From: Methylococcaceae bacterium
GTDB taxonomy: Bacteria > Pseudomonadota > Gammaproteobacteria > Methylococcales > Methylomonadaceae
Length of the DNA: 7,231 bases
Assembly (NCBI GenBank): GCA_013138855.1
Contig: WTBX01000081.1
Location: 1 to 7,231 of the forward strand
Direction of reading: 5' to 3'
Made by a program: the position numbers and the translations under genes. Under the pieces are notes generated by a model. It did no database searches. It saw only the letters and a program-made list of their open reading frames with translations, and was not told the DNA's origin. Numbering within the stretch: the first letter of the stretch is position 1; the number at the start of each line of letters is the position of its first letter. Below are positions 1-6,300 of the stretch, one piece after another.

Positions 1-823
1 GTGCATAATCAAGTTCATTAAGATATTTCTTACCAAAATGAATTGAATAACTATAAATTTTTTGCGGATCGGTTTGGGCAGCAAGTTCGGCTGTAATCAC
101 GCTGGAATCTAAACCACCTGATAAAAACACTCCTACTTTATCATCGCTTAAACGGCTTGATACGGCATTACTAAAGTGCTTTTGAAAACGTTTGACGGCA
201 TCTTGTTCCTGTATGGCTGTATCTTCAAAAATAAAATAGCGTTTAACCGTGATTTGCCCTTGATGATAATGCAGCAAGTGTCCTGCCATTAATTCATACA
301 AACCTTGCAGCATGGTTTGTTCTTCTGGCACGAAACTAAAGGTTAAATATTGGGCTAATGAGGCGGGGTTTAAGGTTCTATCAAACCCTGTATGACGATG
401 AATGCCTTTAGGTTCATTGGCAAATAATAAACGGTTTTGATGCTCGGCATAATAAACGGTGCGTTGACCACTACCATCGCGCATTAAATAAGCGTGTTCG
501 CCATCCCATAAGGCTAAGATAAATGCACCTTGTAAGGCGGTTAAAGCCTCTGTGCCTAATTGTAAATAATCATTTAAAACTTGTTGGGGTGTTTTTTGTT
601 GATGGGTGAAAAAACCTGCGATAACAATATGAGCCGATCCATTACTTGCAAAACCTGCGTGTTTTGCTTGTTGCCAATTTCGATAGGGACTGCTGTAATA
701 AAAACTGACCTCATTTTGTTGTAATTGTTCTGCTTCATTACCTCTGCGGTGGCTTAAAGCATTCGCCATCGACATTAATAATTGTTTATCCTTCTGTCCA
801 AAAAAACCGCAAAATGCTTCCAT
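1..823 (-). CDS. Asparagine-synthetase-family protein with degenerate glutaminase domain (partial, C-terminus off the left edge)
   Basis: Reading leftwards from the ATG at 823, the frame stays open for 274 codons to the window edge. An in-frame stop at 836-838 fixes the N-terminus. Residues about 1-200 follow the class II amidotransferase half of asparagine synthetase (MEAFCGFFG start, RDGSGQRTVYYA, LLFANEPKGI, then LNPASLAQYLTFSFVPEEQT and ELMAGHLL). Residues 235-241 are SGGLDSS, the ATP-pyrophosphatase PP-loop that adenylates the carboxylate substrate. The glutaminase half looks disabled: the cysteine is residue 5 rather than 2 with no start codon just before it, HRGPD is replaced by HRRGNE, and the NGEIYN oxyanion-hole motif is missing (IAGFFTH in its place). 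This pattern is known in amide-forming relatives that do not use glutamine, such as beta-lactam synthetase, so the product may not be asparagine. The family call is firm; substrate and pathway are unknown. No strong Shine-Dalgarno is seen, and a palindromic repeat ends about 16 bp upstream of the start. Confidence 0.85.
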   Translation of the reverse strand, partial: MEAFCGFFGQKDKQLLMSMANALSHRRGNEAEQLQQNEVSFYYSSPYRNWQQAKHAGFASNGSAHIVIAGFFTHQQKTPQQVLNDYLQLGTEALTALQGAFILALWDGEHAYLMRDGSGQRTVYYAEHQNRLLFANEPKGIHRHTGFDRTLNPASLAQYLTFSFVPEEQTMLQGLYELMAGHLLHYHQGQITVKRYFIFEDTAIQEQDAVKRFQKHFSNAVSSRLSDDKVGVFLSGGLDSSVITAELAAQTDPQKIYSYSIHFGKKYLNELDYA

Positions 824-838
824 AAATCTAAATAATTA

Positions 839-930
839 GGTCGGAGGCGCGACTTTTAGTCGCGCACGAGACTGAATAAGTGTAATAAGCTATAAAGATT
901 CGTGCGCGACTAAAAGTCGCGGTTCCAAAC
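839..930. repeat. Nested palindromic element (REPIN/MITE-like)
   Basis: Two 22-bp arms, 848-869 and 900-921, are perfect reverse complements of each other across a 30-bp AT-rich spacer. Each arm also folds on itself: the core CGCGACTTTTAGTCGCG is a 7-bp stem with a TTT loop. The similarity extends imperfectly outward (10 of 15 bases including the arm edge) to 839 and 930, with GGAG just outside the left hairpin. A pair of inverted hairpin units is the architecture of REPINs or small non-autonomous transposable elements. It fills the gap between two minus-strand genes and could act as an RNA hairpin or terminator after the 959-2116 gene, but no U-tract follows it. Copies elsewhere in the genome cannot be checked here. 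Confidence 0.8.
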
Positions 931-958
931 ATTAACCCGCCTCACAATCTAATTTACC

Positions 959-2116
959 TCATTCTTTGGCTTTATGAAGTTGGCCGTTTAATAAAACTTC
1001 GGTCAGTTCTTCCATACGCTGAAAATAGACCTCGGTATGCTCACCAAAAGCTTGTGGCAAAAATTCGCGCTCAAGGCGTGAGAGGTTGCCATCAAAGGCA
1101 GCGGAAACACACAATAAATCGAGAATAAAAAAACGCTCATGCTCTTCAACTTCATCCAATATCACCAGAAAATCTTCCCAATCATCATATTCCCCTTGAT
1201 CGTCTATCTCAAAAGCATCACAAAGTTTAATTAATAAAATAAGCATATTAGGATGATAGCTTTGTGATAACACCATCGTCGTTGCTATCGCTCTAATCGC
1301 ACCTTCTCGTGCTTTAGGTGATAAATGATCGAATAATTCAGGTTCTAGCACACTATCGGCCAAATGATGCGCTAAACGATTACCAAATAACCGTAAACGC
1401 GCTTCTTTAGCGACTTTATACATCACAAAGGCATCCCAAATGCCTGTAATAGGAATCGCTATCCAAGTAAAGCCTAAACGACTGCCGCCCTTACCAAAAA
1501 TACGCACCAGAATAAATTTAACCACCAAGCCACTCAAAATGACTTTAGCTTTATAAAGCAGGCTGATAAATAATAATTTGGTTTTAGGGACGTGTTTTAA
1601 AGGGTCTATGCCTAGATAATGTACCACAGGGTCTGGGACTTCTAAGGCGGCACGGGCTAGAATATTGGCAACGGCATCATTACCTGGTAATAAAGGGTCT
1701 TCATCAGCATGTTGATGTCCTGTTAAACAAGCAAGTCCATGCACCGTTTTTAACCCTAACCAAAATAACACCCCCATTTCTACCACTAACATGCTTGCTA
1801 CTATTAAGGCGTAATAAAAATAATAAAGATATTCATCCATACGGTTATGATATTTCCACTCAAACCATACTGATATTACCGTCGTTAACGCGCCTATACT
1901 AAACGCAATAATCGCGGCAAAATTAGTGATATTATCCGCGAGTGAACACATAACGTCATCAGGCGGTAAATCATCAATGGGCATGTCTGCTAATTCAGAA
2001 ACCCCTGCTTTCTGCGCCATATGACGATAGTATTTCACTCCCATTTTTTCCAGAATTCCTGATTCTTCTTCGCGGATATAACTGGCTTTTGCGTTTATAG
2101 GCTGATTTTCTGACAT
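959..2116 (-). CDS. Multi-pass membrane protein with TerB-like C-terminal region, function unknown
   Basis: This 385-residue protein has an acidic, soluble N-terminus (about 1-60), a hydrophobic pair at about 63-85 and 98-122, a soluble loop with a PDP/LGIDPLKHVP stretch (160-180), and a second hydrophobic stretch at about 181-234. A hydrophilic C-terminal half follows. Residues 331-358 (ILDLLCVSAAFDGNL, then SRLEREFLPQAFG) match the usual TerB-like pattern of a helix, an acidic DG turn and an E-rich helix; such domains occur in tellurite-resistance TerB and in the co-chaperone DjlA. I cannot name the family with certainty; it may be the uncharacterised LBF_2804-type family, but that is recollection only. 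It likely sits in the inner membrane with its C-terminal domain in the cytoplasm. It is divergent from the J-domain gene with a 106-bp gap, and no clear Shine-Dalgarno precedes the ATG. The reading frame and composition look like a real gene. Confidence 0.8.
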   Translation of the reverse strand: MSENQPINAKASYIREEESGILEKMGVKYYRHMAQKAGVSELADMPIDDLPPDDVMCSLADNITNFAAIIAFSIGALTTVISVWFEWKYHNRMDEYLYYFYYALIVASMLVVEMGVLFWLGLKTVHGLACLTGHQHADEDPLLPGNDAVANILARAALEVPDPVVHYLGIDPLKHVPKTKLLFISLLYKAKVILSGLVVKFILVRIFGKGGSRLGFTWIAIPITGIWDAFVMYKVAKEARLRLFGNRLAHHLADSVLEPELFDHLSPKAREGAIRAIATTMVLSQSYHPNMLILLIKLCDAFEIDDQGEYDDWEDFLVILDEVEEHERFFILDLLCVSAAFDGNLSRLEREFLPQAFGEHTEVYFQRMEELTEVLLNGQLHKAKE

Positions 2117-2222
2117 AATTAATATCTAAAAAGTAATGAAAGAGAGTTTGGTCGTGAGAATATTATCACTCTAATTAAGCCAATAATTCTTTATTTAACC
2201 TAAAACTAAAGGGAACTCACTG
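2117..2222. promoter_or_regulatory. Divergent intergenic region between the TerB-like and J-domain genes
   Basis: This 106-bp AT-rich gap must hold promoters for both divergent genes. I see TATTAT at 2161-2166 and several A/T-rich stretches, but no pair of -35 and -10 boxes convincing enough to place. The only clear element is the AAAGGGA ribosome binding site at 2208-2214, serving the plus-strand gene. Confidence 0.4.
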
Positions 2223-2225
2223 TTG
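2208..2225 (+). promoter_or_regulatory. Ribosome binding site that supports a TTG start
   Basis: AAAGGGA at 2208-2214 lies 8 nt before TTG at 2223-2225. No ATG is available near the N-terminal membrane segment in this frame; the next methionines lie well inside the protein and would delete the membrane anchors. This makes TTG the best start. Confidence 0.65.
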
Positions 2226-2723
2226 ATACGAATTCTTCTAATTATACTGCTGATTCTTCTGTCATGGTTTGTCGTGTGGCTATTTTTAAAAACACCGCCT
2301 GCAATCATTGCTAAACATATCAAAAAAATAGCTTTTTCGCTCGGTATCATTGCATTATTGTTTCTTACGCTCACGGGTAAATTGAATGCTTTATTTGCGT
2401 TATTTGGATTAATGCTCGCCGCAATCGCACGCTTATTCCCTGTATTACTGCGTTTCTTTCCGCAGATTCATCAATTATGGTCTATGTTTAAAGGTGAATA
2501 TAAGCAAAATTCTTATCAACAAGGAAATCATTCCCCAAAAGGCAAAGAAGGAATGACTAAGGACGAAGCTTATGAGGTTCTGGGTTTAAAATCTGGAGCG
2601 AATAAACCAGAAATTATTTTAGCGCATCGAAAACTTATGCAAAAAAACCATCCAGACCGTGGAGGCACTGATTATCTGGCGGCTAAAATCAATCTAGCAA
2701 AAGAAATTTTGCTAAAAAAATAG
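2223..2723 (+). CDS. Membrane-anchored J-domain (DnaJ-like) co-chaperone
   Basis: This 166-residue protein starts at TTG behind AAAGGGA. Residues 1-23 are strongly hydrophobic, with further hydrophobic segments at about 35-52 and 54-80, so two or three membrane spans are likely. A polar linker (90-110) leads to a C-terminal J domain at about 111-165, starting TKDEAYEVLGL and carrying the diagnostic HPD at 143-145 within KNHPDRGG. J domains stimulate the ATPase of Hsp70 (DnaK). The layout, with anchor first and J domain at the extreme C-terminus, recalls the mitochondrial import factor Pam18/Tim14 and bacterial DjlA rather than soluble DnaJ: there is no Gly/Phe region, zinc finger or substrate domain. 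It probably tethers DnaK at the inner membrane. nlpD follows in the same direction after 53 bp and may be co-transcribed. Confidence 0.88.
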   Translation: MIRILLIILLILLSWFVVWLFLKTPPAIIAKHIKKIAFSLGIIALLFLTLTGKLNALFALFGLMLAAIARLFPVLLRFFPQIHQLWSMFKGEYKQNSYQQGNHSPKGKEGMTKDEAYEVLGLKSGANKPEIILAHRKLMQKNHPDRGGTDYLAAKINLAKEILLKK

Positions 2724-2724
2724 C

Positions 2725-2763
2725 CGTTGTTGAAAAGCTTTGTCTTTGCGGCTTTATACAACG
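2725..2763 (+). repeat. Imperfect hairpin between the J-domain gene and nlpD
   Basis: CGTTGT (2725-2730) pairs with ACAACG (2758-2763), and after a small internal loop AAAGC (2734-2738) pairs with GCTTT (2751-2755), giving about 11 pairs around a 12-nt loop. No U-tract follows, so it is not an obvious terminator. It could be a processing or attenuation hairpin, or chance. Confidence 0.35.
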
Positions 2764-2776
2764 AGTCTTTACGTCA

Positions 2777-3853
2777 ATGTTTACCTTTCAAAAGCTACGC
2801 TTTATTTTGCTGTTATTAGCCTTAGGGTTAGTCGCGTGTAAAGATAAAGAACATGAGGCTCCAGAAAAGTTTTATGATGAGCTAAAGGCTAAGCGAGCCT
2901 CAAAAGTTTATAAAGTTAAAGCGGGGGATACCTTATCATCTATTGCTAAGGTACATGGACATACTTACCATGATATAGCCCGCTGGAATAATATTGCCCC
3001 CCCTTATCGCATTATTGCGGGTCAAGAGTTACAGCTTTTTAAAAAGCCCTACGCAAAAGAGCAAGTTTCTCCTCTTAATAAAACTAAATCCCCGCTCGCT
3101 CCTAAGGCTAAGAAAAAAATAAGCAAACCTCCAAAATACACATCGCCTGACGAAACAAAATCCCCCCTCCATCTTAAGCAAAAATCACCCACGATTACGC
3201 CTAAAAATACCGTTCAAGGTTTTAGTTTTGACGATTATATTGTCAAAAAAGGCGACACTTTATACTCCATTGGTCGGCACTTTAAGGTCGATCATTACCT
3301 CATTACTGCCGCAAATAATATTTTATCCCCTAGTCAATTACATGTGGGGAAAAAATTGAAAATTCCTAATATTAAACAAAAACATAGCGAGATAAAAATA
3401 GCTAAAAACCAGCTCACCATCACAAAAAATTTGAGAGTTAATCCACAAAAAACTTCAATAATTTCAAATAATAACAGAAACATGTTAAAGTTTCACTGTC
3501 AGTGGCCAGTTGCTGGAAAAATTCTTAAGGTTTTTTCTAAAACTGGCAATAAGGGCGTTGAAATTAGCGGACAAATAGGGCAAAAAGTAAAGGCAGCGGC
3601 ACCAGGAAAAGTAGTCGCAGTTAATACAAGTCTTTATGGGCATGGCAAGTTTATAGTGATAAAACACAACAAACTTTATATGACCGCCTATTCCAATAAT
3701 CGACGCACCCTCGTTAAACTTGGTCAAAAAGTAAAACAAGGTCAAGTAATAGCAGAAATTGGGCAGATTGGATATAAACCGCCAATATTAAAATTTGAAA
3801 TTAGAAAAAATGGCAAATCCATTGACCCAATACGTTTTTTACCTAGAAGGTGA
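2777..3853 (+). CDS. nlpD: NlpD-like lipoprotein: two LysM domains plus degenerate LytM (M23) domain
   Basis: The 358-residue protein opens with a lipoprotein signal peptide ending in the lipobox LVAC, so Cys21 would be lipidated. Lys at +2 rather than Asp predicts outer-membrane sorting. LysM domains for peptidoglycan binding lie at about 44-88 (VYKVKAGDTLSSIA) and 153-197 (DYIVKKGDTLYSIG), separated by a basic, Pro/Lys-rich linker. The C-terminal M23/LytM domain spans about 242-354 and ends SIDPIRFLPRR, very close to E. coli NlpD. The zinc ligands of active M23 peptidases are missing: GNKGVEI stands where the first His would be, AYSNN in the second region, and LKFE replaces HLHFE. In E. coli the equally inactive NlpD activates the amidase AmiC to split septal peptidoglycan, and the same role is inferred here. 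rpoS follows 27 bp later. Two LysM domains is one more than E. coli NlpD. The ATG at 2777 has only a weak Shine-Dalgarno, but it gives an ideal signal peptide. Confidence 0.93.
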   Translation: MFTFQKLRFILLLLALGLVACKDKEHEAPEKFYDELKAKRASKVYKVKAGDTLSSIAKVHGHTYHDIARWNNIAPPYRIIAGQELQLFKKPYAKEQVSPLNKTKSPLAPKAKKKISKPPKYTSPDETKSPLHLKQKSPTITPKNTVQGFSFDDYIVKKGDTLYSIGRHFKVDHYLITAANNILSPSQLHVGKKLKIPNIKQKHSEIKIAKNQLTITKNLRVNPQKTSIISNNNRNMLKFHCQWPVAGKILKVFSKTGNKGVEISGQIGQKVKAAAPGKVVAVNTSLYGHGKFIVIKHNKLYMTAYSNNRRTLVKLGQKVKQGQVIAEIGQIGYKPPILKFEIRKNGKSIDPIRFLPRR

Positions 3854-3870
3854 GCGAGCTTAATAGGCTT

Positions 3871-3883
3871 GGAGGTTAGTATG
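3871..3883 (+). promoter_or_regulatory. Ribosome binding site deciding the rpoS start
   Basis: GGAGG at 3871-3875 lies 5 nt before ATG at 3881. A TTG four codons upstream (3869) would lengthen the frame but overlaps the GGAGG itself. The ATG gives a protein of exactly 330 residues, the same as E. coli RpoS. Confidence 0.85.
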
Positions 3884-4873
3884 AAGGACGAATTAAGTGA
3901 AGTTGTAACAGATAATACCAGTGTAGCTTTTTCTGAAACGGTGAGTTTTGATTTAGATGACATCATAGGACGTGCTGACAAAGCAGTCCCAGAAGAACCT
4001 AAAATCGAAAACATTGAAACGATTGATTTACAGCAAGATAATAATTTTGATGCAACGCGGATTTACTTAAACGAGCTAGGAAAATCAAAACTATTAACCG
4101 CAGATGAAGAAAAAATTTATGGTAAACGTGCCTTAAAAGGTGATGAGGCGGCACGTAAAATCATGATAGAAAGCAATCTGCGTTTAGTAGTGAAAATTGC
4201 AAGGCGTTATTTAAACCGTGGTCTGCCGCTATTAGATTTAATAGAAGAAGGTAATTTAGGCTTGATTCGTGCGGTTGAAAAGTTTGACCCAGATCGTGGT
4301 TTTCGCTTCTCTACCTATGCAACATGGTGGATTAGACAAACGATTGAACGCGCTATTATGAATCAGACCCGCACTATTCGCCTGCCGATTCATATTGTTA
4401 AAGAAATGAATGTTTATTTAAAAGCTCAACGATTTTTAACTCAAAAGTTAAATTATGATCCTAGCATGGAAGAAATTGCCGAGCATGTGAATAAACCTGT
4501 TAAAACCGTCTCGAAAATTTTAAAACTTAATGAGCGTGTCACTTCGGTTGACGTGACCTATAGTGATGATTTTGATCGTTCGATTATTGAATCTATTGCC
4601 GATGATGAAAGCAAAGGTGCGCCAGAATCATTACAAGAAAATGGTATTAGAAAAAATGTTGCTGATTGGGTTTTTCAATTATCAGAAAAGCAACGTGAAG
4701 TGATTTGTCGTCGTTATGGCTTATGCGGTTATGAAAATGCCACTTTAGAGCAAGTTGCCAAAGAACTAGGGGTAACTAGAGAGCGCGTTAGACAAATTCA
4801 GATGGATGGGCTGAAGCGATTGAAAGAAATTTTAGAAATGGGTGGTTATTCATTTGAAGCAATTTTTCACTAA
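3881..4873 (+). CDS. rpoS: RNA polymerase sigma factor RpoS (sigma-38)
   Basis: This is the 330-residue stationary-phase and general-stress sigma factor, which directs core RNA polymerase to stress promoters. An acidic N-terminus (1-55) precedes region 1.2 (about 57-90). Region 2 is almost unchanged from E. coli: IESNLRLVVKIARRY, LLDLIEEGNLGLIRAVEKF and FRFSTYATWWIRQTIERAI at about 96-160. Region 3 begins RLPIHIVKEMNVYL; Lys174 matches E. coli Lys173, which is needed for recognition by the proteolysis adaptor RssB, so regulated turnover is possible. Region 4.2 is the helix-turn-helix ATLEQVAKELGVTRERVRQI (287-306). The closeness to RpoS in length, region 3 and C-terminus (GGYSFEAIFH), plus nlpD directly upstream, separates it from RpoD and RpoH. 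In E. coli the main rpoS promoter lies inside nlpD; I could not place one here. The 27-bp gap after nlpD also allows read-through. Confidence 0.97.
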   Translation: MKDELSEVVTDNTSVAFSETVSFDLDDIIGRADKAVPEEPKIENIETIDLQQDNNFDATRIYLNELGKSKLLTADEEKIYGKRALKGDEAARKIMIESNLRLVVKIARRYLNRGLPLLDLIEEGNLGLIRAVEKFDPDRGFRFSTYATWWIRQTIERAIMNQTRTIRLPIHIVKEMNVYLKAQRFLTQKLNYDPSMEEIAEHVNKPVKTVSKILKLNERVTSVDVTYSDDFDRSIIESIADDESKGAPESLQENGIRKNVADWVFQLSEKQREVICRRYGLCGYENATLEQVAKELGVTRERVRQIQMDGLKRLKEILEMGGYSFEAIFH

Positions 4874-4897
4874 ACATCAAGGTTACAACACTTATAA

Positions 4898-4911
4898 CGG
4901 TTCTTTAACCG
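4898..4911 (+). repeat. Small hairpin just after rpoS
   Basis: CGGTT CTTT AACCG forms a 5-bp stem with a 4-nt loop, 24 bp past the rpoS stop. The first T-run after it starts about 9 nt later (TTTTTGTTT, 4920-4928). It is a weak candidate for an early terminator or a 3'-end stabiliser of the rpoS mRNA. Confidence 0.35.
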
Positions 4912-4930
4912 ACAACATATTTTTGTTTAA

Positions 4931-4964
4931 GCAGCGACACTAATCAGACGATTACTGTCGCTGC
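4931..4964. repeat. Long stable hairpin in the rpoS/queA gap, no U-tract
   Basis: GCAGCGACA (4931-4939) pairs perfectly with TGTCGCTGC (4956-4964). After a single C-C mismatch, TAATC (4941-4945) pairs with GATTA (4950-4954) around the tetraloop AGAC. That is 14 pairs in 34 nt. It is followed by GAAATAAAAAAG on the plus strand and is not followed by T's on the minus strand, so it is not a canonical intrinsic terminator. It may protect the rpoS mRNA 3' end, be part of a small RNA, or be a remnant repeat. Confidence 0.7.
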
Positions 4965-4977
4965 GAAATAAAAAAGA

Positions 4978-5081
4978 GGAGTGAAAAAGCAGTTTTTTTC
5001 ACTTTTTCTAATGCTCAATAGTTAAAATATACCTTGATGTTTTATTTTAAACGTCAGTGAAAAAACGTGTTTTTTCACTCC
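4978..5081. repeat. Second nested palindromic element (104 bp, AT-rich)
   Basis: The 26-nt end arms, 4978-5003 and 5056-5081, are inverted copies of each other, identical at 23 of 26 positions with differences only in the centre. Each arm is also a hairpin: AGTGAAAAA (4980-4988) with TTTTTCACT (4995-5003), and AGTGAAAAAA (5056-5065) with TTTTTTCACT (5070-5079). The 52 bp between arms are AT-rich and non-coding. The dinucleotide GA lies outside both ends, too short to call a target duplication. The design is the same as the 839-930 element but the sequence differs. It lies between convergent genes and probably also ends their transcripts. Confidence 0.75.
4980..5007. terminator. Likely bidirectional intrinsic terminator for rpoS and queA
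   Basis: The 9-bp hairpin AGTGAAAAA/TTTTTCACT with loop GCAGTT is followed on the plus strand by TTTTTC (5003-5008). On the minus strand it is followed by CCTC and then TTTTTTATTT (complement of 4966-4975). It therefore has a U-rich tail in both directions and sits between convergent genes. The stem is A/U-rich and weaker than a classical terminator. Confidence 0.55.
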
Positions 5082-5087
5082 GAATAT

Positions 5088-6113
5088 TTAAGCAGATAAA
5101 AACATTGCATCACCGTAACTAAAAAAACGATAACGCTGCTCTATCGCGTGTTGATAAGCTTTCATGATGTTTTCATAACTTGAAAAAGCCGAGACTAACA
5201 TTAGCAAGGTTGATTCTGGTAAATGAAAATTAGTTAGCATCGCATCGACACTTTTAAAACAATAATCAGGTGGGGTGATAAATAAATCGGTATCACCGAA
5301 ACCTGCTTTAAGCGTGCCTGTTTGCGAGGCAGACTCCAAAGCTCTGACCGCAGTAGTGCCAATGGCAACCACCCTGCCCCCATTAACACGAGTTTTCTGA
5401 ACCGCTGCAACCGTTGCTTCAGACACATTAAAATATTCTTTGTGCATTAAATGTTCATCTAAATTTTCAACGCGCACAGGTTGAAAAGTCCCACTACCGA
5501 CATGCAAAGTTACAAAGGCAGTCGCAATACCCTTATCTTTAATCTGCTGCATCGTTAAATCATCAAAATGCAAACCCGCCGTAGGAGCTGCAACTGCGCC
5601 CTGTTGTTTTGCAAACACCGTTTGATAACGGGTTAAATCCGATTCATCGTCTTCGCGGCTAATATAAGGTGGCAACGGCATATGCCCAACTTTATCCAAA
5701 ATGCTTAATAAGGTTTCTTCGCCTTGAAAACATAATTTAAATAAATCATCCTCACGCCCTAACACTTCACACTGATAGCCACACTCTAATTCAAGCATCG
5801 CCCCAGCTTTAGGGGATTTACTCGCTTTGATATGAGCAATCGCTTGATGAGCATCAAGCACGCGCTCAATTAATATTTCAATTTTACCGCCTGTTTGTTT
5901 TTTACCAAATAATCGCGCGGGAATTACTTTGGTATCATTAAAAACTAATAAATCATTAGGTTTAAGTAAGTTGATAAAGTCATTAAAATACTTATCGTCT
6001 AATTGCCCTGTTTGTTTATTAACGCAAAGCAAACGGCTATCTGTCCGTTCAGCAAGGGGTTTTTGAGCGATAAGCTCTTCTGGTAGTTGATAATTAAAGT
6101 CACTTTTTTTCAT
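5088..6113 (-). CDS. queA: S-adenosylmethionine:tRNA ribosyltransferase-isomerase QueA
   Basis: QueA moves the ribosyl part of S-adenosylmethionine onto the 7-aminomethyl-7-deazaguanine base at position 34 of tRNAs for Asp, Asn, His and Tyr, making epoxyqueuosine, the next-to-last step of queuosine synthesis in the cytoplasm. The 341-residue protein matches the family end to end: SDFNYQLPEELIAQKPL (4-20), LVFNDTKVIPARLFG (56-70), GGKIEILIER, GHMPLPPYI (143-151), GAVAAPTAGLHFD (172-184), TLHVGSGTFQPVRV (202-215), VAIGTTAVRALES (249-261), TNFHLPESTLLMLVSAF (294-310) and YRFFSYGDAMFL (328-339). It ends soon after the last motif, slightly shorter than E. coli QueA. The ATG at 6113 aligns with the usual start, although no strong Shine-Dalgarno is seen. 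It is convergent with rpoS and divergent from tRNA-Leu. The tgt, yajC and secD genes that often follow queA are not here, since rpoS lies downstream in opposite orientation. Confidence 0.96.
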   Translation of the reverse strand: MKKSDFNYQLPEELIAQKPLAERTDSRLLCVNKQTGQLDDKYFNDFINLLKPNDLLVFNDTKVIPARLFGKKQTGGKIEILIERVLDAHQAIAHIKASKSPKAGAMLELECGYQCEVLGREDDLFKLCFQGEETLLSILDKVGHMPLPPYISREDDESDLTRYQTVFAKQQGAVAAPTAGLHFDDLTMQQIKDKGIATAFVTLHVGSGTFQPVRVENLDEHLMHKEYFNVSEATVAAVQKTRVNGGRVVAIGTTAVRALESASQTGTLKAGFGDTDLFITPPDYCFKSVDAMLTNFHLPESTLLMLVSAFSSYENIMKAYQHAIEQRYRFFSYGDAMFLSA

Positions 6114-6160
6114 AGGCAGCGATATTATCAGCTTATGCAGCGTAATTCACGAAAAAAATA

Positions 6161-6190
6161 CTAGCATTCTTAAAACAACCCCCTTATAAT
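6161..6190 (+). promoter_or_regulatory. Promoter of the tRNA-Leu gene
   Basis: A perfect -10 box TATAAT lies at 6185-6190, 11 nt before the first tRNA base. The best -35 is poor: CTAGCA at 6161-6166 with 18-bp spacing, 3 of 6 matches to TTGACA. The -10 and its position are convincing; the -35 is not. Confidence 0.6.
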
Positions 6191-6201
6191 GTTGGGTTCG
6201 T

Positions 6202-6286
6202 GCCGGGGTGGTGAAACTGGTAGACACGTTGGATTCAAAATCCAATTCTTTCGGGAGTGTCGGTTCGATTCCGACCCTCGGTACCA
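6202..6286 (+). tRNA. tRNA-Leu, anticodon CAA (reads UUG)
   Basis: This 85-nt class II tRNA folds completely. The acceptor GCCGGGG pairs with CCTCGGT (G-U wobble at 1-72, as in some E. coli leucine tRNAs, and one internal G-U). The D arm is GTG...CAC with GGTAGAC in the loop. The anticodon stem TTGGA/TCCAA has loop TTCAAAA, so the anticodon is CAA. A long variable arm (about 6246-6258) and the T arm GTCGG-TTCGATT-CCGAC follow. The discriminator is A, and CCA is encoded at 6284-6286. The long variable arm and A73 fit leucine. It is the counterpart of E. coli leuX, whose 3' end is a known phage and island integration site. It is transcribed alone between queA and a toxin-antitoxin pair. Confidence 0.97.
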
Positions 6287-6300
6287 CGAGATTTAAAAGA

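Noticed and set aside
2777..3853. Active M23 zinc peptidase
   Set aside because: The conserved histidines are replaced (GNKGVEI, AYSNN, LKFE), matching the inactive NlpD type.
3869..3880. TTG start four codons upstream for rpoS
   Set aside because: It overlaps the GGAGG ribosome binding site that serves the ATG at 3881, and the ATG start gives the usual 330 residues.
3485..4014. Two minus-strand open frames (3485-3745 and 3742-4014) across nlpD and the start of rpoS
   Set aside because: They are antisense to well-supported genes, have no family features, and arise from the AT-rich codon pattern of the real genes.
5234..5428. 64-codon minus-strand frame inside queA
   Set aside because: Same strand but a different frame within conserved queA sequence, with no ribosome binding site or recognisable protein.
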